NCBI GenBank assembly: GCA_012959465.1
Contig: DUDC01000029.1
Location: forward strand, 1 to 42,577
DNA from: Planctomycetaceae bacterium
Lineage (GTDB): Bacteria; Planctomycetota; Planctomycetia; Pirellulales; Pirellulaceae
Length of the DNA stretch: 42,577 nt
Reading direction: 5' to 3'
In this document: positions 15,791-25,100 of the stretch, in pieces
How the letters are laid out: the number at the start of each line of letters is the position of its first letter
How positions within the stretch are numbered: position 1 is the first letter of the stretch
The notes under the pieces: generated by a model
The model's input: the letters and a program-made list of their open reading frames with translations, nothing else
Databases searched by the model: none
What the model was told of the DNA's origin: nothing
Translations under genes and position numbers: made by a program

Positions 15791-17533
15791 ATGCTCATCG
15801 AAACACTTAAAACGATCGGGAGTATTCCGTTTCCCGTTTCGGCGGTCAATGTACTGGTTGGACCAAATGGCTGTGGAAAGACTCAGACCCTGTTGGATAT
15901 TGCCAGGCTGTTGACTCGCCAAGATCCGTCGGACCCAAAGGACATTTCAGCCGGAGATGAGTCCGATTCACTACCGCCGACGGTGGTGTTGGAAGATGGC
16001 CAGTTTGTCAGCCCGCTGACAGAACAACGGCTGCTGTTGGGGCTTCATGTCGAGAAAAGTGACGGCGGAGAACCTCTTGTTCAGGGATTGGCTGCCACTT
16101 TGGACCGAGCCGAACAGTGTGTGATCCGCCGTGATACGTGGAGTGTGATCCAGAGGCCAGTGCTTTCCGTCTCGGCCGTCGCCAAAACCGAGTTGGGCGC
16201 ATTGTTGGCCATGCGGGCGGCCTATTTGCCGGCCGTCGGGCGTCGATCCTTGGTCGCGCCCGTCAGCGCCATCGGACCCTTAGATCCACCACGCAGTTTA
16301 CTTCAACGTCTGCAGTGGCAATCCGAGGGTGTTGAGGCGGCATTGAACGATCTAGTCGAGAAAGTGTTTTCGTGCCGTGTGGTATTGGATCTGTCACAGT
16401 ACACGGACGTTAGTCTACGTGTGCTTCCACTGGATACCGAAGTACCTCATTTCGATTCGATTCGGGACCAAGCGACTTGGCTGAGGGACTTTCCCACGTT
16501 GGATCGTTACCAGGATGGCGTGGCGAATGTCGTTGCGATTGGACTCACCGTTTTGATGAGTACTGGTAGCGTCGTGTTGATCGATTTGCCCGAGTTGGGA
16601 CTGAATCCTGACGCATGCCGGCACTTGGGCCGATGGTTGAACGAGACGGCGACTCGCCGCGAAGTACAATTATTCATGGCAACGCATTCCGGCGCCCTCA
16701 TTGAAGGACTCCAAGAATCACTCGACAGTGTCAGCGTGATCCGTCTATGCCGAGTCGACGAAACGGTCGTCGCCAGGCCAATTCCACCCGCGGCACTGAG
16801 TGGACTAAGCCGGTCTCCGTACTTACTCTCGCAACATAGTGTCTCGGCAATATTCGCTGACGCAATAGTGGTGACGGACAACGAAATCGAACGATCGGCG
16901 TACGGGACTGCATTTCTCGACACGACGGACTGGGCGAATTCAGTGTTGTTCCTCCAGACCTTTGGATTAGTAGGTTTGGAGTCGGTAATGGAGACGGTGT
17001 CCGCATTGGGCATACCGGTTGTCGTTGTGAGCAATCTGGAACTCATCGGCATGCGAAATCGGTTTCACCGCCTGCTTGAATTGACTACCCAAGGAGCTCC
17101 ACCGTCAGGGCTGTTGTCCAGCCGTGACAAGATTGCGGCCTGCCTTGAAGAGCAAACCACGGCGGAGTCCCTGGCGAGCAATACAAGCGAAGTTGAGGCC
17201 TTCCTTGATGAGTTGAGTAAGGATGGACACGAGGTGAAAACGCTAACCAGCCCTGATGACAGGGCCAAGCGTTGGAGGAGGTTGAGGGAAAAAGGCCTCG
17301 CTGGTTTGGATGTCGACGTGCGACGAGCGATCGATGAGCTGTGCGACGAATTAAAAAACGTCGGCATCTTCATCGCGCCTGTTGGATGTGTTCGCAACTG
17401 GTTCGATGTCGAAAATAAATCGAAGTGGTTCGAACAGGCGATGTCGCAGATTCAGCAGGAGGGTACACCGAGTCCATTGCGTGCGTTTGTAAAGGAAGTT
17501 CTTTTTCATCTGCGATCTACTATGAAGAGCTAG
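15791..17533 (+). CDS. OLD-like ABC/AAA ATPase with degenerate TOPRIM domain
   Basis: A 580-residue soluble protein. The N-terminal ABC-type ATPase has Walker A GPNGCGKT at residues 24-31, Walker B VVLIDLPE at about 261-268 and the switch histidine in MATHSGALI at 299. The glutamate after Walker B follows LP rather than E-P, and the ABC signature is poorly conserved (YQDGVANVVAIG). From about 354 the chain has the fold pattern of an OLD-family TOPRIM nuclease (FADAIVVTDNEIERSA to LGIPVVVVSNLELIG). The first acidic motif, normally VEG, reads VTD, and the DxD motif reads NLE, so nuclease activity is doubtful. OLD-family ATPases are known in phage defence and DNA metabolism. There is no obvious partner gene; it stands alone between divergent BBP7 and a convergent reductase. 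Confidence 0.75.
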   Translation: MLIETLKTIGSIPFPVSAVNVLVGPNGCGKTQTLLDIARLLTRQDPSDPKDISAGDESDSLPPTVVLEDGQFVSPLTEQRLLLGLHVEKSDGGEPLVQGLAATLDRAEQCVIRRDTWSVIQRPVLSVSAVAKTELGALLAMRAAYLPAVGRRSLVAPVSAIGPLDPPRSLLQRLQWQSEGVEAALNDLVEKVFSCRVVLDLSQYTDVSLRVLPLDTEVPHFDSIRDQATWLRDFPTLDRYQDGVANVVAIGLTVLMSTGSVVLIDLPELGLNPDACRHLGRWLNETATRREVQLFMATHSGALIEGLQESLDSVSVIRLCRVDETVVARPIPPAALSGLSRSPYLLSQHSVSAIFADAIVVTDNEIERSAYGTAFLDTTDWANSVLFLQTFGLVGLESVMETVSALGIPVVVVSNLELIGMRNRFHRLLELTTQGAPPSGLLSSRDKIAACLEEQTTAESLASNTSEVEAFLDELSKDGHEVKTLTSPDDRAKRWRRLREKGLAGLDVDVRRAIDELCDELKNVGIFIAPVGCVRNWFDVENKSKWFEQAMSQIQQEGTPSPLRAFVKEVLFHLRSTMKS

Positions 17534-17536
17534 TTC

Positions 17537-17557
17537 CCGCCGGCTCCTTGCCGGTGG
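17537..17557. terminator. Hairpin between convergent genes
   Basis: CCGCCGGC, loop TCCTT, GCCGGTGG forms an 8-bp stem with one G-U pair immediately after the stop codon of the OLD-like gene. It may terminate either of the two convergent genes; there is no clear T-tract. Confidence 0.4.
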
Positions 17558-17646
17558 AAAGGCAATGCGGATTTGAGCCGCAGGCGCTAGCCTTGGGGTT
17601 TTGCAAGATCACGCGATGCAAACGACAAGACCCGACGCTAACGCGT

Positions 17647-18675
17647 TTAGCTCAAAAAAAGGTTTGCCGCCGGTCTTTGGTAGAGTACCTTTGCAAGCAA
17701 CTCGGGCGTCCCTTCGAACGCGTCTCGACGGTAATGCCACTCCCGATCGGTTGGTACCCATTCATCCCGCAGTGGCCAGGCAACAAACGGGTCATAACCC
17801 AAGGCATCAGCTAATTTGTCGGAGACCATTGTGACGTTTCCAGCTCGCGGCGGCATTGGACCAGCGTCCTTCCGAGGGCAGCCAAATAACAGATCGGGAG
17901 GATACCCCCCCATTCGATTCACGGTCTGAGCGATTTGGTAGAGAGACAGGCGGCGGGGTCCACCCGCATGAAAAGCCCCATGCAAGTCCGTCGCTAGCAC
18001 GTGACCGAAAACCGTTTGCATACAGTCGGTGTAGGTCGGCGTCCGAACTTCGTCGTAGTACAGCGTTGCCGGCTTGTCTTGTTTGAATCTGGACTGGATC
18101 CAGTCGATGGCGCCGGCGTGACCATTGAAACTGACGCCCATCGGCAGTGAAATCCGCAATATACACGCCGATGGACACTCGTGACTGACCAGCTTTTCGG
18201 CTTGGACCATCGTCTTTCCGTAGACGGTAATTGGATCGGTTGGAGCGTCCTCATCGTAACCACCACCACCTGTGCCGGAAAAAACGAGATCGATCGACAA
18301 GTGGACTAACCGACAGTGATATCGACTGACCAAATCCAGCAGGTTCTCGATACCCAAAACGTTCACTCGCCAAGCCATTTGCGGATCGAGCTCGCATGGT
18401 TTCAGCGCGCACGTCCCTTCGGCATTAAGCACCGCGGCAAAACGGTGCTTTTCGAAGAGTTCGACCAGGCGGTCACGATCATCCATATTGCAACCGATGA
18501 TGCCAGGCCCGGAAAGACGCCAGTTGTCTTTTCGCCTGAGACCGACCACCTGACCGGGATACCGCCGGAAGAAGTGGTGAAATGCGTTGTAGCCAGCCAC
18601 ACCGGCAATGCCGGTGACCAACAACGGAAGCGGTGGATGGGGTTCAATTTCGCGCACAGCGCCATGCATCAGCAA
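17647..18675 (-). CDS. NAD(P)-dependent SDR reductase, RmlD (dTDP-4-dehydrorhamnose reductase)-like
   Basis: A 342-residue extended short-chain dehydrogenase. The nucleotide-binding motif is VTGIAGVAGYNAF near residue 20 (the GxxGxxG pattern). The region ending RLVHLSIDLVFSGTG corresponds to the active-site Ser/Thr strand, and the catalytic YxxxK is in VYGKTMVQAEK near residue 170. RmlD-type proteins reduce the 4-keto group of dTDP-4-dehydro-6-deoxy-sugars. The VFSG(T) and YGKT motifs fit RmlD, but substrate specificity cannot be read from sequence, and no other rml genes are nearby. Alternatives are a generic NAD-dependent epimerase or the regulatory MAT2B-like branch. The start is an ATG at 18675 or 18669. 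Upstream lies the hairpin-rich region 18743-18865. Confidence 0.8.
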   Translation of the reverse strand: MLMHGAVREIEPHPPLPLLVTGIAGVAGYNAFHHFFRRYPGQVVGLRRKDNWRLSGPGIIGCNMDDRDRLVELFEKHRFAAVLNAEGTCALKPCELDPQMAWRVNVLGIENLLDLVSRYHCRLVHLSIDLVFSGTGGGGYDEDAPTDPITVYGKTMVQAEKLVSHECPSACILRISLPMGVSFNGHAGAIDWIQSRFKQDKPATLYYDEVRTPTYTDCMQTVFGHVLATDLHGAFHAGGPRRLSLYQIAQTVNRMGGYPPDLLFGCPRKDAGPMPPRAGNVTMVSDKLADALGYDPFVAWPLRDEWVPTDREWHYRRDAFEGTPELLAKVLYQRPAANLFLS

Positions 18676-18742
18676 AGTTGTTCGGGGACGTGAGAACGGT
18701 CGATTTTAGGCCGGCAGCCAGAATAAAACTATATGCAATGGC

Positions 18743-18865
18743 TGGAGTTCCATCCCTCCAGGTGTGCTTCGGCACACGGAACGAGGTTTGACCCGCGACG
18801 TCTCCCGGCCGCGAATGCGGCCATGCATGTAGCCGTGGGCTGCAGTCCACGGAATGCAGCCCACT
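18743..18865. repeat. Cluster of four strong hairpins, possible structured or palindromic element
   Basis: Four perfect inverted repeats occupy about 120 bp between the Nudix and RmlD-like genes. They are CTGGAG/CTCCAG (18743-18762), GTGTGC-TTCG-GCACAC (18763-18778, a stable UUCG tetraloop), GGCCGC-GAAT-GCGGCC (18808-18823) and GTGGGCTGCA/TGCAGCCCAC (18836-18865, 10 bp, 10-nt loop). An alternative CCGTGG/CCACGG pairing overlaps the last one. No ORF fits. It could be an intergenic palindromic repeat element (REP-like), a structured 3' untranslated region of the Nudix transcript or a regulatory leader. Confidence 0.7.
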
Positions 18866-18872
18866 CGTGCCA

Positions 18873-19370
18873 CTACCGCCCATTTTGCCGTTGCAGGAGC
18901 AGCAGGCCCACGATCGTTTTTGCATCAACGATGTCGCACTTGTCGACCAAAGCGAGCGCATCCTCGAAGGATACGACGACATTTTCGATCTGCTCGCCAG
19001 CTTCTCGTGATGGTGGACCATCGGTCAGGTCAGTGGCCAGGTAAAGATACATCTTCTCATCGAGAATCCCGGGCGACGGATAAAACGTACGAAGCAGCTT
19101 CATCTCCCCGGCTTTGTAGCCAGTCTCTTCAGCCAATTCACGATGTGCCGTCTCTATCGGCGGCTCACCTGGCTCCATCGTGCCAGCTGGCAACTCGAGC
19201 AGCGTCTGCGCAATCGAAACCCGATAGTTGCGTATCAAACAGATTCGGCCGTCGTTGAGGACTGGCAGCAAGACAACGGCGCCAGGGTGCCGAATGACCG
19301 CTCGATTGGGATCACCTGGATAGTCTATTTTTTCAACGGAGAATCGAGACGTCTTAAGTAATTCGGTCAC
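18873..19370 (-). CDS. Nudix hydrolase, ADP-ribose pyrophosphatase type
   Basis: A 165-residue Nudix protein. The complete Nudix box is present at about residues 64-86: G, five residues, E, seven residues, then REL-EE-GY, with the metal-binding glutamates intact (ETAHRELAEETGY). The surrounding sequence (VVLLPVLNDGRICLIRNYR, LELPAGTMEPGE) resembles ADP-ribose and nucleoside-diphosphate sugar pyrophosphatases, which hydrolyse ADP-ribose to AMP and ribose 5-phosphate. The start is a GTG six bases after the citrate synthase stop codon on the same strand, so cotranscription with gltA is likely; no Shine-Dalgarno is apparent and translational coupling may be used. Confidence 0.9.
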   Translation of the reverse strand: MTELLKTSRFSVEKIDYPGDPNRAVIRHPGAVVLLPVLNDGRICLIRNYRVSIAQTLLELPAGTMEPGEPPIETAHRELAEETGYKAGEMKLLRTFYPSPGILDEKMYLYLATDLTDGPPSREAGEQIENVVVSFEDALALVDKCDIVDAKTIVGLLLLQRQNGR

Positions 19371-19376
19371 GATAAA

Positions 19377-20663
19377 CTAGCGCTGATCCATCGGTACGAA
19401 GTTTCGTTCGGTGGGTCCATCGTAGATTTGGCGGGGTCGGCAGATTCGCTTAGTTGATGAACTGTGCATTTCCACCCAATGCGCGATCCAACCAGGCAAT
19501 CTTCCAATGGCGAATAATACGGTGAACATCTGGACGGGAATCCCAATGGCGCGGTAAATAACGCCCGAATAGAAGTCCACGTTTGGGTAGAGTTTGCGTT
19601 CGACGAAATAGGGGTCGTTCAAAGCAACGCTTTCGAGCTCCTGCGCCACGTCAAACAATGGATCCGACAACTTCAGCTTGCCAAGTAACTTATCGCTGGC
19701 CTTTTTGATGATTAGGGCGCGAGGATCAAAGTTCTTGTACACGCGATGTCCAAAGCCCATAAGGCGAAAATTGTGTGTCTTGTCTTTTGCCAAGTCGACG
19801 TACTTTTTCACGTTACAGTCATCGGCAATGATCGTCTCAAGCATCTCAACGACGGCTTCGTTGGCACCGCCGTGCAATGGACCCCACAACGCACAGATTC
19901 CTGCCGAAACTGAAGCGAACAAGTTCGCATCGGCCGATCCGACCATTCGCACGGTTGAGGTACTGCAATTCTGTTCGTGGTCGGCATGACAGATCAACAA
20001 CATGTTCAAGGCTTCAGCAAAATCCGGGTCCACCTTATAAGGTTCGCTCGGTACGGCGAACATCATTTGCAAGAAGTTCTCGCAGTACTTCAGGTCGTTC
20101 TGCGGATAGACCAGCGGTTGGCCGGTCGATTTTTTGAAACTATATGCAGCGATTGTTGGCAATTTGGCGAGCAATCGGTGCACTGAGATCTCGACCTGAT
20201 CCGGATCTCCCGGTTCGAGTGAATCTTGGTAAAACGTTGATAATGCGCTGACCACCGATGAGAGAATTGCCATCGGATGCGCGTCACGCGGAAAGCCGTT
20301 GTAAAACGACCGCATGTCCTCGTGAAGCATGGTGTGGCGACGAATTGACATCCGAAAGTCTTCGATTTGCCCCTTATCTGGAAGTTCGCCATAAATCAGC
20401 AGATAGCAAACCTCGACAAAGTCGCAATTGGCGGCGAGCTCCTCAATCGGATAACCCCGATAACGAAGGATGCCCTTTTCGCCGTTAAGGAAGGTGATCG
20501 AACTTCGCGTTGAACCGGTATTTACGTAGCCCTCGTCTAGCGTGACCAAACCGGTCTCACGACGCAGAACGCTGATGTCCAATGCCGATTCCTGTTCCGT
20601 GCCCTCGAGTAGTGGAAGGTCCAGTTCCCGATCGCCGACGATCAATTTTGCGTTTTCAGCCAT
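19377..20663 (-). CDS. gltA: Citrate synthase
   Basis: Citrate synthase condenses oxaloacetate and acetyl-CoA in the first step of the TCA cycle. The chosen ATG at 20663 (428 residues, GAGG ten bases upstream) gives MAENAKLIVGDRELDLPLLEGTE, matching the N-terminal beta domain of bacterial type II enzymes. Catalytic residues are visible: the first histidine in HADHEQNCSTSTVRMVGS, the second in MGFGHRVYKNFDPRA and the aspartate in NVDFYSGVIYRAIG. An alternative ATG at 20693 adds ten residues and also has a GGAG at good spacing. The gene ends six bases before the Nudix start. Confidence 0.96.
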   Translation of the reverse strand: MAENAKLIVGDRELDLPLLEGTEQESALDISVLRRETGLVTLDEGYVNTGSTRSSITFLNGEKGILRYRGYPIEELAANCDFVEVCYLLIYGELPDKGQIEDFRMSIRRHTMLHEDMRSFYNGFPRDAHPMAILSSVVSALSTFYQDSLEPGDPDQVEISVHRLLAKLPTIAAYSFKKSTGQPLVYPQNDLKYCENFLQMMFAVPSEPYKVDPDFAEALNMLLICHADHEQNCSTSTVRMVGSADANLFASVSAGICALWGPLHGGANEAVVEMLETIIADDCNVKKYVDLAKDKTHNFRLMGFGHRVYKNFDPRALIIKKASDKLLGKLKLSDPLFDVAQELESVALNDPYFVERKLYPNVDFYSGVIYRAIGIPVQMFTVLFAIGRLPGWIAHWVEMHSSSTKRICRPRQIYDGPTERNFVPMDQR

Positions 20664-20849
20664 GGTGGTTGTCCCTCGTGCCGCACTACTCATCGTTTTT
20701 TACTCCGTGCCTGCCTGCCAACAGGTTCCATCCAAACGGACCCACACTCAATGAGTGGACACATTTGACCGAAAAACAGGTGATCGAATGAAACTGACGA
20801 GCCTATTAGAGAGGCAGTCTAACCGTCTCGTTAGCGTTCGACAATCATC

Positions 20850-20872
20850 CCCCTTATGGGTTATTAAAGGGG
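20850..20872 (-). terminator. Possible terminator after the parvulin gene
   Basis: CCCCTT and AAGGGG form a 6-bp stem with an 11-nt AT-rich loop, 65 bp downstream of the isomerase stop codon and upstream of gltA. There is no clear T-tract on the minus strand. Confidence 0.35.
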
Positions 20873-20936
20873 CAGGGATGGTCGATCGCCGACGTCGTGT
20901 GTCAGGATGCGCACCAACAGCCAGGTCGCCCTCGGC

Positions 20937-22094
20937 CTATCTGGTGACCGTACCGTCATAGATGGTCCATACGGGGACCTCGTCTTGAATACGGGCCACG
21001 TATTCCTCGAAGGCCTTTTCGCGTTTCACGCCCTGGATCTTCTTGCGAATGGCAATCTGAGCCTCTTCGAACGGCACGAAGTGCGCGTCGTTTCGTTCGA
21101 GCACTCGCACGATGTGGAATCCTCGATCGTCTCGCAGGATTTGGCTCATTCGCGCCACGGGGATCGAAAAAATGGTCTTGTCAATCACGTCCGATGCCAA
21201 GCTATCCCTTGTTGTCCAATCGTACTTTCCACCTTCTTCCGCATTGGGGCCGTGGGAACCGCGTTTCGCCACCGCCCAAAAAGGCGCACCTCCAAGGACC
21301 ACTTCACGACCCATGCGCGTCATGGCCAGATAGGCATCCTGTTCTGTCTTGAACCGATCATGACGCACGGTCAACATTTCAAATTTGGCCTTAGCAGCGA
21401 CGTGGTATTGCTCAATGTCGTCCTTGTACGCTCGAACTAACTCGGCGTGTGCCACATGGGGTTTACGATCGATCTTCTGAAATACGCCATACATCCCTAG
21501 TTGCCGTTCGCCGTAGAGTCGGGTCTGTTTGGCGATGGACCAACCATATTTCTGCAATTGATCGTCGAGTTCCTTGATGGAAGTCACTTCGGCCTTTTTC
21601 ATGACGCTGGACAGCTGTTCGTCGCGAAACCGTTGATTGATCTGCTCCCACACGTTCGCCAACGCCTCTTCCCGTTTTTTTGGCGGAATGTTGCGAATGA
21701 AGGCCTGGTAGAGGATTTTCATTTCAATAATTGACTTCAGTTGACGCCGCATTAACAAGCTTCGCTGCTGGTCGTACTGCGACCCGGGTAATTTGTCCTT
21801 GTAGGGCGCAAGTTGTTGGTCGACCAAGCCGAGAATATCGCCAGCCAGGATTACATCTTCGCCGACACGGGCCAAAATTTTGGCCCGCTCAAATTCACCC
21901 CAGCCGTCTTGTGCTGCTGTCGCTCCAGATTGGTCCGGTGTGACGGCCGAGTTACCAGGAAAGCCGGGGACAAGGCCACCGACATTGGACTCACCGCGTT
22001 GAGGGGGGCCGAATTGGGCAAAGGCGAAAACGGGAGTCAACACTATCGCGGCCAACAACGCCATTCGACTGGCGAGTGGTTGATTACGTTCCAT
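20937..22094 (-). CDS. Exported parvulin-type peptidyl-prolyl isomerase (SurA/PpiC-like)
   Basis: The ATG at 22094 gives 385 residues with a signal peptide ending in VFAFAQ. Helical SurA-like N-terminal segments follow (ILARVGEDVILAGDILGLVDQQLA, which is the usual VNGEPIL-type motif). The parvulin domain covers about residues 250-360 and contains LGGAPFWAVAKRGSHGPNAEEGGKYDW and RDDRGFHIVRVLERNDAHFVPFEEAQ. Such proteins assist folding of exported and outer-membrane proteins in the periplasm. The gene lies 71 bp downstream of mfd on the same strand. GGAGGAG precedes the ATG; two more ATGs upstream (22112, 22136) are in frame. Confidence 0.88.
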   Translation of the reverse strand: MERNQPLASRMALLAAIVLTPVFAFAQFGPPQRGESNVGGLVPGFPGNSAVTPDQSGATAAQDGWGEFERAKILARVGEDVILAGDILGLVDQQLAPYKDKLPGSQYDQQRSLLMRRQLKSIIEMKILYQAFIRNIPPKKREEALANVWEQINQRFRDEQLSSVMKKAEVTSIKELDDQLQKYGWSIAKQTRLYGERQLGMYGVFQKIDRKPHVAHAELVRAYKDDIEQYHVAAKAKFEMLTVRHDRFKTEQDAYLAMTRMGREVVLGGAPFWAVAKRGSHGPNAEEGGKYDWTTRDSLASDVIDKTIFSIPVARMSQILRDDRGFHIVRVLERNDAHFVPFEEAQIAIRKKIQGVKREKAFEEYVARIQDEVPVWTIYDGTVTR

Positions 22095-22165
22095 TGAGAA
22101 TTGCTCCTCCATGAGTCTTCTCATTGCGCGGCGCAAACCGGCGGCTAAGTCTGCCGGGCGGCGAA

Positions 22166-25100
22166 TTATACCGACCTACTCGCGGGCCGCAAGACCGATT
22201 TTGCGACCGCTACCATTTGATCGTTTGTAACTTCGGCAGGCAGCGGAAAATAGGCTGACTGCTCATCGGCAATGCGCAGGTCGAGGCCATGGAGTTCTTT
22301 AAACTGTTCGATTCGCTCCCGTGACGTGTAGCGAAACACCAGAAAGTTTTCCTCTTTTGCCACGCCGACAATCTGCCAAACGGCCGCCTCGACCTTTAGT
22401 TCCGTTCGCTCCAACAAGCCGATGACAGGCTTCGGTAGCGGTCCAAACCGATCGATTAGCTCCTCTCGAAACGCCTTGATCTCGTCCGGTTCACACACCC
22501 GGTTCAGTCGTCGATAGAGATCGATCTTGAGCCTCATATCTGCGACATACGGCGTTGGAATGTACGCCTCTCCCGGCAAGTCAACCTCGACGTCGACGGT
22601 CCATTTGGGCGGGAGCATTTTGGCTGCCCGTACGGCAGTCTCCAGTAATTGGCAATACAACTCGTATCCAACGGCTGCGATATGACCACTTTGCTGCGTT
22701 CCCAATAGATTTCCCGCTCCACGGATCTCCAAGTCCCGCATGGCGATGGAAAACCCAGCTCCCATTTCGCTGAACTCTTCGATGGCGCGGAGGCGCCTCG
22801 CCGCGTTGGGAGTGATGGACTGCCGACTATCCAGCAGCAAATAACAATACGCTTTGTGGTGATAGCGTCCCACGCGACCGCGGAGCTGATGGAGATCGGA
22901 TAGTCCGTAGCGATCCGCCTCATTTACGAAAATAGTGTTCGTATTAGGAATATCGAGTCCACTCTCGATGATGGTCGTTGCTAGGAGAATGTCGAATTCA
23001 TGAGCAATGAAATCGACCATCACGCTTTCCAACTTCTCTTCTGGCATCTGGGCATGCCCGATGCGAATCCTGGCTTCCGGAACAATCTGCATTAGTCGCT
23101 GTTTCACTTGTTCGATATCGTGTACGCGATTGTGGACGAAGAAGACTTGTCCATTTCGGTCAAGTTCCCGAACGATCGCATGGCGGACTAGTTCATCACT
23201 AAACCTCACCACATGGGTGTCGACTGCGAGGCGATCTTGAGGCGGCGTTTGCAGATTGGATATGTCGCGGATTCCCACGAGTGCCATATGGAGAGTTCGC
23301 GGGATCGGTGTCGCCGTCGTCGTCAAGATATCCACACTCGACCGAAAGTGTTTGAGACGTTCTTTGACGGCGACGCCAAAGCGTTGCTCCTCGTCAATGA
23401 TTAGCAAACCGATGTTGTTGAAATCGATATCCTTCGAAGCCAGTCGGTGCGTTCCGATAACAATGTCAACACGCCCCGACTTGAGGCCAGCCACGACTTC
23501 TTTCTGTTCTGCCGATGTGCAGAAACGGCTTAGCTTTGCCACGTCGATGGGAAACTCGGACATCCGTTCACAAAACGAGTGGTAATGTTGTTCGGCGAGA
23601 ATGGTTGTTGGAACCAGCATCGCGACTTGATACCCGCTTTCAACCGCTTTGAAAGCGGCCCGCATCGCGACCTCAGTTTTCCCAAAGCCAACGTCGCCGC
23701 ACAGCAACCGATCCATCGGACGTAACGACTCCATGTCGTCCTTGATGGCGTGAATCGCCAGAGCTTGGTCGGGTGTTTCGCGGTATGGGAATGCCGCATC
23801 AAACTCACCCTGCCATTCTGAGTCGGGCGCAAACTGCAAACCGACTCGCGCCGCCCTCTTCGCCTGAACGTCGATCATCTCGGAGGCAACATCAACGACC
23901 GCCAACTCGGCCGCTCTCTTGTGCTTTACCCATGCCTTGCCTCCCACTTTGGCTAGCCGAGGTCGGGTCTTTGTTCCGCCAACGTACTTTTGGATGAGGT
24001 GAATTCGCGTGGCTGGGACGTAGATTTTCGTCTCGTCGGCGAATTCAACCGCCATATGCTCTGTCTGCTGCCCACCTTTGTCGATGTACTCCAGACCGCG
24101 GTAACGACCAATTCCATGAGACAGATGAACGACTAGATCACCCTCCCGTAAATCGATGAAACTGTCGATCGTCTTCGAGAGACGGCGAGTGCCACGTCGT
24201 CTTGGGGCAGAACGAGCAAACAGCTCGTGTCCGCTCAACACGAGTGTCTTATCTTCCGTCAGTCGGAATCCGGTTCGAATACGGCCCTCAACGTAATGGA
24301 TGCGAGATCCGACAGTCGACCCGTCAAAGAGCTCTCGCAGTCGCTTCGTCTCCGCCTCGTTCTCCACCACAATGTTGACTTGGTCGTCACCGGCTATCTG
24401 TTCAAGCTCTTTCGTCACGCGGCCCACTTCACCACTAAACCGCTCGACACTGTCGATGGGAACTTGCCAAGTGACGTCGTTGCCGCCCAACGCCAAGGGT
24501 GCCATCTCTCCCCACCCGAAACGCTGGACACTTTGCCAAAGTCGCTCGACGGTCATGTCCGATGTTCGGTGAGCCAGAAAGTTCTCGGCAGCCGTCTGCA
24601 AGCGGGGGAAATCGTGTAGCAGTATCCAGGAGTCTGCGGGAAGAAACTCGGTCAATTGCATCGTCTGGCCGTCTCGAGGCCGACGTAAGACAGTGATTTC
24701 TACCGCCGTTAATGACGTAATGCTGCGCTGTGTTTCGGGTTCAAACGAACGGAGTGATTCCAGCTCGTCCCCAAACAGCTCCACTCGAACCGGGTGCGTT
24801 CGGTCGGGCGGAAAAATGTCAATAATGCCGCCACGGTGAGCAAACTCGCCAGGTAACTCGACCGCGATCGCGTTCTGGTAGCCGTGTTGGACGAGCCACT
24901 TAATGAACGTCGCCAAGTCGATATTGTCGCCTACGGCCAACTCACGGGTCGATTCAGCAAATGTGGACTGGTGAGGCAAGGGCTGCAGAAAACTCTGAAT
25001 GGAGGCAACGAGTATTTGGACGTCCTGAGGACGACGAACCAAACGGTTCAATGTCCGCAGGCGGTCCCCGTACACCTCGTCAAATAGGGTGTTTTCATCG

